This document shows, piece after piece, positions 57,061 through 64,000 of a stretch of DNA of 64,000 nt. This stretch comes from Pisaster brevispinus (Eukaryota; Echinodermata; Asteroidea; Forcipulatida; Asteriidae), in the NCBI GenBank assembly GCA_023634235.1, contig JAMKCF010000141.1, positions 1 through 64,000 on the forward strand. The letters run 5' to 3'. The translations under genes were made by a program, and so were the position numbers. Under the pieces are notes generated by a model. That model was given only the letters and a program-made list of their open reading frames with translations, made no database searches and was not told the DNA's origin. Positions within the stretch are counted from its first letter, which is position 1. Every line of letters starts with the position of its first letter.

Positions 57061-58539
57061 ATTGCCTCATTATCTTTATTTAATTAAGTTTTGTTTTATT
57101 GCTTGTTTTTTGTTTGTTTGCTTTTTATGGAGCATTTAAGAAGTTAGGTCAAGATACACGAAAAATAAATAAATAAAAATGAATGAAAAAAAAACCCTCA
57201 AAAATTTGGTACTATTATTAAGAGTATTATATTAATTTACTAGTCGTAAAAAAAATATAATTGAATTACTTAATTAGTAATTATTACGAATAATTAATAT
57301 TCTACTTTCTCAAACAAATTGAAGCTTGCAAAATAAATATTCCACCAAAGATTAAATAATAATGTTCCACACAATATATCAAAGTATTTACCCTGAATAA
57401 CTGGGTTGTTGTTGAGCTCAGCCGACTGACTTCCAGTCATAACAAATTAACATAAACCATGTGCTCCTACCACCACTGCAGTGTGTGGTATTGTTTACTT
57501 AAATAGGTACCCTGACTCACTAAGTATGTCATAGCATGCACAGCTTAAGATTGGAACCATGTTATTATGCTCTATTAATTATGTTTTTATATTAAATTAT
57601 GACAGTTTTGTTTTAAATTGTTATACCATATTGTTACCTAAAATTATTCAAAAGGATTTTGTTTGGGGGTTTTAGAAATTTAAATTATTTTGAGCTTTTT
57701 CAGTTTTTAGAATGGACATTTGAAAATAGCGCCACCAATTGATCATGGCTTCCTTAATTTAATTGTGCATGCAGCATATATGAGATTTTTTGTACACGCG
57801 GTTTGGGAAACTTAATTTTGTTATTTGAAGATTGTAATATAATTCGGAAATACCCTGAAGTTTCTTATGAGGAACAGTCATTTTGTGGAGTCAAAATTCA
57901 GGTAAAAATGCACTTTCTGGCTTATAGATTAAGGTCAACATTCTGCCTACATAATGTACAAATGATTAAATGCAATTTTGTATGACATCCTCCATGCATA
58001 AACATATATGTGTTCATTTTCCTTATTCTAACAGCAGAACTGGTGTACACATGTACACTGTCCTGTTCCATTATCAGGATAATCATATTTTAAGTTTAAA
58101 AATCTGACAGTTGGTATCAGTGGACAAGGAAGCCCCAGCTACATCCAAAGCCTAATCAAAGTTCGGTACTTTTAGTAAAGCGAATTTTCTTACTAAAGTG
58201 ACAATGTTCTTTAATCTTTTTGCGTAGATTGTCATTAAACCGCGTTGGCCCTATTTTAACATCAGTTCACCTTTGGATATGTGCCCCTATAAATATGCAA
58301 ACTGCAATATCTTTTAAAAGTGCAGAAATAAAAAATAACATGTATATGCAGCATGCTTTTACTATCTAGGCTTTCGTTTCATTGCAAAAATGAAAAGGAT
58401 CAGATACGTGAACTTGAAATTATAAATAAACAACACAAGACCATGAAGCCTTGGTACCGATGTAATTACCAAAAACTTATGATATCAATTAATTAATTGC
58501 CATACAAAGAAATGTGATAAAAAATGCAACAATGAAATG
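57061..58539. other. AT-rich intergenic DNA
   Basis: No gene recognised. Very AT-rich between 57100 and 57400. Confidence 0.45.
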
Positions 58540-59220
58540 ATTTAAGAACAGATCAATAACGTGGTTAAGAATTGAACATGAATTGGGCCAAAACATTGTT
58601 ATTGGTTAATACAACAAATACAAGAACAGCCAAAAACGTGATTATTAGGTGTAAAAAACTGGAGTCAAATATTGGTCAATAACGTGAATATTGGTATTGT
58701 GTAAAATGACATTTTTGTGTCAATTAGCGTGAATACTAAGTTTGCATCACTTGATTCAAAACTTTTCAATAACCTGATTATTAAATGTGCAGAACACGCC
58801 ATTGACGGGGCAGATAGTGTCATTATGTGATTACGTAATCACATAAAAAATCTTTTGATTTTGTATGTGATTATGCGGTGAAAACGCATTACTGCCTATC
58901 GTTAGAATATCCTATTAGTGTTGAACGTGATTAGTACTTAATGGGTTTGACGTTATTTTAGCTTTGTTTTAAGGCCAACATTGGGTGTGAAAAATGGGAT
59001 TTACTAACAAGTCAGTAACATAACCATCAGTTTATAACCACCAGATTGAAGAAGTGTTACAAAGGTTACGAAGTGTGTTAGCGTAAATGTTTATTCCAAC
59101 GCAAATGGTTAATGCCTTAATGAAATTTGTTAACATGACTATGCGATAAAAATGCAATAACCCTTATAGCTTGATTATCCCATATGAAGAATGTGATTAA
59201 AACCAACTCAGTTTACATCT
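58540..59220. repeat. Degenerate AACGTGATTA array
   Basis: CAATAACGTG, AACGTGATTATTA, AACGTGAATATT, TATGTGATTACG, GAACGTGATTAG and similar variants recur every 40-90 bp, separated by diverged spacers. GTGATTACGTAATCAC at 58828-58843 is a perfect 16-bp palindrome. Confidence 0.5.
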
Positions 59221-60078
59221 ACACAAGCTACAAACAGTGTGTGATTATAAAGATCATGAACGGTACACAAAATGCACAGCATGCGCATGTGTGTGTAGGC
59301 CGTGACCAGCCCACAGCACCAAGAGGTCTCAAGAGTCATAAATATTCTTCAACTTGCTTATTCAAGTTAAAAACAAAAGTGCATGCATCTAAAGCTCCCA
59401 ATGTTAAAAGTTGTAACTTTTTTTTTTATGTTTCAAAACCTATAAAAAAATCCTATCATCTAAACACCGGCCATGCATCTTCAAAAGTATTCCAGCCCCG
59501 TGGTCCATCAGCTAAAAATTAACTGGCTTTGCCCAAAATACACCTAGTTTCTGTAAGAAACATCCCGTTAACCAACAAGGCATGTATTTGAATCTGAGGT
59601 AGGATTGTAGTGTGTCTACATAGATAACATTTTTTTTTATTTTGAAACTTTCTTTCTTTTAGATTGATTTGTCTACATTCCCCATGACGTTTTGCAACAT
59701 AAGATGTCGACACCAGCAGCACACAATATACAACACCAAGTTAAAGATGTAGAGGCACCACAGAAACACAACACACTTGGACATGTACTGACTATATGAA
59801 CTGATGGAAACCATGGATGACTACACTGAGTAGTAGATTGTGGCGCCGGCCAGAATGAACTGATCACAACACAAACCCAGGAGGTAACCAAGGTATGTGC
59901 ATTTTAAACTCTTATTGAACTCATGTCCATCTCAGAGAGAGGTTTGCTGCATTTAATCTCAGAGCAACGAATCAAGAGAACTTGACAACATTTTGTTAAG
60001 TGCTTTCCCAGATAACATTCATACATTGGGCCAACATTGGCTTTTGGTCGGCAATGTTGGCATTGGTATTGTATAAGC
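59221..60078. other. Intergenic DNA with an exon-like block
   Basis: 59661-59890 is bounded by a pyrimidine-rich acceptor (TTTCTTTCTTTTAG) and a GTATGT donor. It contains a 31-codon frame from ATG 59704 to TGA 59799 (starts MSTPAAHNIQHQ). The frame is too short for recognition. A non-coding exon or chance is equally possible. 60025-60070 has the CATTGGGCCAACATTGG vocabulary that continues at 62040. Confidence 0.3.
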
Positions 60079-60835
60079 CTGTGACCCTACGTTTAATTTA
60101 CTATCCGTTTAAACGAAACTTTTCGAAACGGTTAACCGTCAATGTCAATGTCAATGTCAGTGGCAAGTCAATGTTCTAAAATACACGAACACCAAAGACA
60201 ATCCTCCATGGTACAAGGAAGTCCCAATGTTTTGACTATTAACGGCCGCCCTCCCAAAGTTTAAGGCCGCCCTGCCAAAGACTTGGCCGCCCCGCTAAAA
60301 TAACTGGCTGCCCTGCCAAAAAAATGACAAACCACGGAACGAAAGCAACATCGACGGCAGCGCCGAACACTGGTATAAGCTTCCTTTACACACAAACTAT
60401 TTTTCGCCTGCACTTAATACGACCAAACGAGCAGCCGACAAGCCATGCCCGACTTCCAAACCCCAGCATTAGAATTGCGATCGTTCATTTCAGTATACAT
60501 GTACATGTTCTGTAAATTACAAATGTTAAAGGGACACACCGGCTTACTGTTTACCTAATTTAGTGATGTGGAATGACAGACAATAAATTTTAAGTGGTTG
60601 TTGTAAAAAAAAATCATCAAAATATCACGTAATTAACGAAAAATTTGAAAAAAAACAAAACGCGGTCAAAGGTCAGCTTATACGCCTTTCCAGCCATTGC
60701 AAGTCGTTGTAAGTAGACTGGTGCTCTGTTTATGTATTAATTATAACAATGGCGAGGCATGACGATCCAGACTTCATATCCATCAAGCACAAATTCACGT
60801 GGAAATAAAAACACAGACATAAACGGACGTAAGTC

Positions 60836-60948
60836 CATAGAGCAAGGTTCATTGCTCTATGGTCAGTCCTAGTCGAAGTCCGATCACGGTCGTAACCAAT
60901 AACTGTTTCGGTTGATCTTGCCATTGAAACAGTTATTGGTTAGGACCG
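60836..60948. repeat. Two adjacent strong hairpins
   Basis: CATAGAGCAA / TTGCTCTATG with a 6-nt loop at 60836-60861. A 23-bp stem with one mismatch at 60887-60909 / 60926-60948, whose inner 16 bp (AACCAATAACTGTTTC) are perfect, has a 16-nt loop. Confidence 0.9.
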
Positions 60949-61296
60949 CGAAAACGCACCCCAACCAGTATTCTGTGTACGAAGAACTGGACGAACTTAC
61001 TTGCAATGGAGAACGTTTCTTCAACATCCAAGGATCGGTACAAAAAAACATCGCAAGGAAAAACACCCAGAAGGTGGTCCAACGAAAAGTAAAAAGTAGA
61101 AAAACCCACGGTAAATCATGCATCGGTCCGGGCCCCACAACTTATGGTCTACAACAGCAGGGTCCAAAGTCCAAGCTAACCAACATTCCGCACTCTGTGA
61201 TTGGCCGTTTATGGCCGTTGTAATTACCTTAAATTATTCATAAGAGAGCTTGGCTAGTCTCCAACACGGTACACGCTCACGGGCCGAGTAAAGAAT

Positions 61297-61341
61297 TGCC
61301 GCACAGTGTGCCGCACAGTGTGCCGCACAGTGTGCCGCACA
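61297..61341. repeat. 12-bp tandem repeat (TGCCGCACAGTG)
   Basis: Almost four copies of a 12-bp unit. The inverted sequence CACTGTGCGGCA recurs at about 61656-61667. Confidence 0.95.
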
Positions 61342-62039
61342 CCTGCAGATTGGTACATTACATGTATAACAGCCCTGGATTAAGGCTATTCAAACAACAA
61401 CAACTTTTGCCGATAGAGGGCGATGCGTGGCAAAGGTACTGGAATTTTCTAAATTTGCATTGTCGACCGGTCGATGAATCTCGATGATTTTATTGCAAAC
61501 GAAGTTCTAAACAACTGATCCTTAAATCACGAATCCATGAAAATGGTTGTTGATGGAAAAAGTATTATTTAGGGCAGAATTAGGGGATAACATCGTCCAA
61601 AATTTTAATGTTTCTTAATAACGCATAGCCAGCTTTCTACAAATAATAAAACCCCACACTGTGCGGCATATTCTGTGTGTATGTTTTCGGCGCAACGCAC
61701 AAAGCAAAATGTATAACAAATTGTAGGTTTGAATTAGTTGTAGCTTAGGTTCGCTGAGCAAGTAAGTGTCAATCACACGTGCCCACAGTGGAGCCGACCA
61801 AAAGCTTGTCGGCAAATTATTGAACCACAAACAAGTTACTATCAGCCTTCTGACAGACTGTACTTGCCAGAAATAAAAAGTATCGGGCCATTCAACAGAA
61901 GTTGTCGGGCAATTTCAATTAAACTAAATTGTTTTAAGCAGAAAAATACAGCGATAAGGCAGCGAAAACGAAAGGCTTATTTTTTTCATTTTTCGTTTCG
62001 TTTAAACGGTTAGTAATTTACTAAACGCATAGTGATTTT

Positions 62040-62520
62040 GTAAACGTTTAAACGTATTGTATTAGCTTTTTGCATTGGCCTCATGTTGCCATGAACAATG
62101 TTGGCAATATGTTTGTTTCTGACATTGGGCCAAGGTCATCCGAATCACATTGTCTTTCTGTCAGCAATCAATAGAGCAACGTTAGATTTGCGAGAAAAAA
62201 AACCACAACATTTGGCAATGTGTTGGGGTAATGATTTTTGGCCAATATTGGCTGTAGTTCGACAATATAATAATGGTTTTACGTTGACAATCAATGTTGA
62301 GCCAACGTTGGTTATTAGTGGTAAAGCAGTATCGACATTGTGTTAGTTTGCAACGTACATGACGTAGGACCAATGCTGGCTCCAAGTTGGCATTGTCACA
62401 TTGGTTTTACGTCGGCTATCATTGTTGAGCCAACGTTGACTATTATTGGGAAAGTATTATAAACATTGAGTTGGTTTCTGATGTAGGACCAATGTAATGT
62501 TTCTAGGTCAGCATTAAGGG
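62040..62520. repeat. 126-bp tandem array with CAACGTTGG cores
   Basis: TTTTACGT(T/C)GRC, ATTGTTGAGCCAACGTTG and GATGTAGGACCAATG recur at about 62278 and 62404. Older partial units precede them. Related sequence lies left of the 2-kb element at 60025-60070. Confidence 0.7.
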
Positions 62521-62639
62521 GCCGTTCACAATTATCAACATTTTCATGAGCCTACAAACCTCACGCTGGGGGGGGGGAGGGGGTTAATGCCCGCCGTATG
62601 TTTTTTTTCCTTTTCTTTAATTTCAATATGTTTTCGGGA

Positions 62640-63850
62640 ATTATGATTGTTTCAAGTATTGAATTTGATCATTCGGTTTGAACCGGAAGTCAAGGTCAAA
62701 TCGGGTCGCATTCTGTGTGTCAATTCTTAAGTTGATAAATACTTTGCCAATGATGTAAAGATTGCAAAAAAAAAACAAAGTGTGCTTTAGAAGATATGAT
62801 TTTTGGAAACAGTAATTTTTAACTTCCGGTTTGAACCGAAAGTTGGTGTTAAATGAGGATACACTGTGTATCGTTTGTTAAGTCTTAGGAGCTCTTTCTG
62901 ATGACGTTTACTTAATAAAAATACAATGAGTGGTTGAGGAGTTATTAATTTGTTAATTATTAAATTCATCTTCCGGTTTAAACCGGAAGTCAAGGTCAAA
63001 GGGCATACCATTTTGTGTATTGTTTCTTCACTTGTTATCTACAATGTGTACCTTCTAAATGATGCATAGATTCTAAATATCCAATGTGTGGTTCAGAAGT
63101 TATGATTTTTTTAAACATTAAATTTCAACTTCCGGTTTGAACCGGAAGTTAAGGTTAAACTGGTCACACTTTGTGTAGTGCGTGTTTAATTTATCAATAC
63201 CGTTTAGACGACCTGTAACAATGGACTGTAACAATCAAATGTGTGGTTAAAGAGGTATGAATTTTCCAAATATTACACGGACTACCATTATTTGGATGTG
63301 CAACATACAATGAAATAGCGAGCAACACCAAATGTATTCCTATATGTAGCTTTACAGTTTCAGTACAGACATGTTAACTTACACCACACACGCAATGTGC
63401 ATGTGGCTGTATGGACGTGTAGCGAGACCTTAACTACACGTGCATCGTACACGTGCTTGGCTGGTGCAGGTTTGACATACATTGTGTACATTGTATTACG
63501 TGTAGGCCTTCACTACCGTGTATTGTACAATGTGGTTCAACAGAAACATGTGCTTTGACGTCAAGTTTTAACCAAATGCAAAGGTTAAAATGTTATTATC
63601 ACTGTGCAAAACATTCTGCAGGATAACTCATTTATAATCTGATGCAAAATGTACGTAAAAATATTACGTAGTTTTTGAGATATGAATTTTCGAAATTTTC
63701 AACCAGAAGTCAGGGTCAAATGGGATCATGTTGTATGTAGTGTTTGTTGCACTTTTAACGACCTATCCGGTGATGTGTAGATTGTAAAAATCCAACGTGT
63801 GGTTTTTGAGTTATGGTTTTTTACAAATACTAAACTTTGATTTAATGTAA
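62640..63850. repeat. About 150-bp array with CTTCCGGTTTRAACCGGAAG palindrome
   Basis: Palindromic cores near 62672, 62822, 62970 and 63128, with a decayed one near 63698. Each is followed by TCAAGGTCAAA or a variant, then TGTGTANTGTTTGTT, GATGTAAAGATTG and GAGTTATGATTTTT. Spacing is 149-158 bp. A different block (about 63265-63600, rich in CACGTGC and GTGTACATTG) interrupts the array. Confidence 0.85.
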
Positions 63851-64000
63851 GTCAATACCCAATGACGTCATCATGACATCACCAAGTTTGTGTCATCTTG
63901 ATACTGAGGTTAAAATGTCTGATGAGTTTCAACCGTCAATTCAATTTCAATCTTGAGTTATGCTGTACAAATTCACAAAACATGACTTTTTGAAGGAACA

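Larger units (their letters stand above)
60079..62053. mobile_element. 2-kb element with inverted termini
   Basis: Near the left end CGTTTAATTTACTATCCG precedes GTTTAAACGAAAC. Near the right end the reverse complement reads CGTTTAGTAAATTACTAACC then GTTTAAACGAAAC. GTATTGTATAAGC and GTATTGTATTAGC flank the two sides (12 of 13 identical) and may be target duplications. The block splits a CAATGTTGGC-type array. It contains GCCGCCCTGCC repeats (60243-60320), strong hairpins (60836-60948), a 103-codon plus-strand frame at 60912-61223 that I cannot assign, and a 12-bp tandem at 61297. Confidence 0.5.

Noticed and set aside
59184..59522. 112-codon plus-strand open frame
   Set aside because: No domain, AT-rich codon content like the flanking DNA, overlapping the end of a degenerate repeat array.

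Overview
This is eukaryotic, AT-rich, repeat-dense DNA, most likely from an echinoderm or a close deuterostome relative. The indications are GT-AG splice sites, tRNA-derived SINEs, a LINE reverse transcriptase, many fold-back MITEs, TTAGGG-type telomeric repeats and an immunoglobulin-superfamily receptor. The species is not determined by anything I can read here. No operons, CRISPR arrays or prokaryotic genes are present.

Layout. 1-7.06 kb is a 442-bp satellite. 7-13.9 kb is intergenic DNA with a SINE and one pseudo-exon of the queuosine-salvage gene QNG1. 13.9-17.1 kb is a 1.63-kb segment present twice in direct tandem. 17.5-18.9 kb holds the one clearly intact gene, an intronless three-Ig-domain membrane receptor on the minus strand whose tail carries two ITIM-like motifs and one ITSM-like motif. 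A relic of a second copy of its C-terminus lies at 19.84-19.95 kb. 20.8-21.86 kb is a 57-bp minisatellite. 23.3-24.1 kb is a truncated LINE reverse transcriptase. 24.5-26.2 kb has two further QNG1 pseudo-exons. 27-40 kb is mostly intergenic, with a LINE 3' end, MITEs (one hAT-like with perfect 8-bp target duplications), a tRNA-Lys-derived SINE and a degenerate tandem array.

40.0-42.0 kb contains two short phase-compatible exon candidates of an unrecognised plus-strand gene. 42.8-43.2 kb is a diverged single relative of the 442-bp satellite. 45.4-48.2 kb is a satellite grading into interstitial telomeric (TTAGGG)n. 49.8-50.4 kb is a 142-bp tandem array interrupted by a MITE. 52.6-57.1 kb is a very diverged long-period tandem region. 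58.5-59.2 kb is another degenerate array. 60.1-62.05 kb is a 2-kb element with inverted termini. 62.6-63.85 kb is a roughly 150-bp array with a palindromic CCGGAAGT core.

Functionally, the receptor is the only gene I would call alive with confidence. Its tail suggests phosphotyrosine-dependent inhibitory or switch signalling through SH2 proteins. The QNG1 pieces are dead and share a frameshift, so they trace duplication of an already broken locus. Most remaining sequence is transposon and satellite turnover, including several cases where a tandem array appears to have grown from part of a dispersed element.
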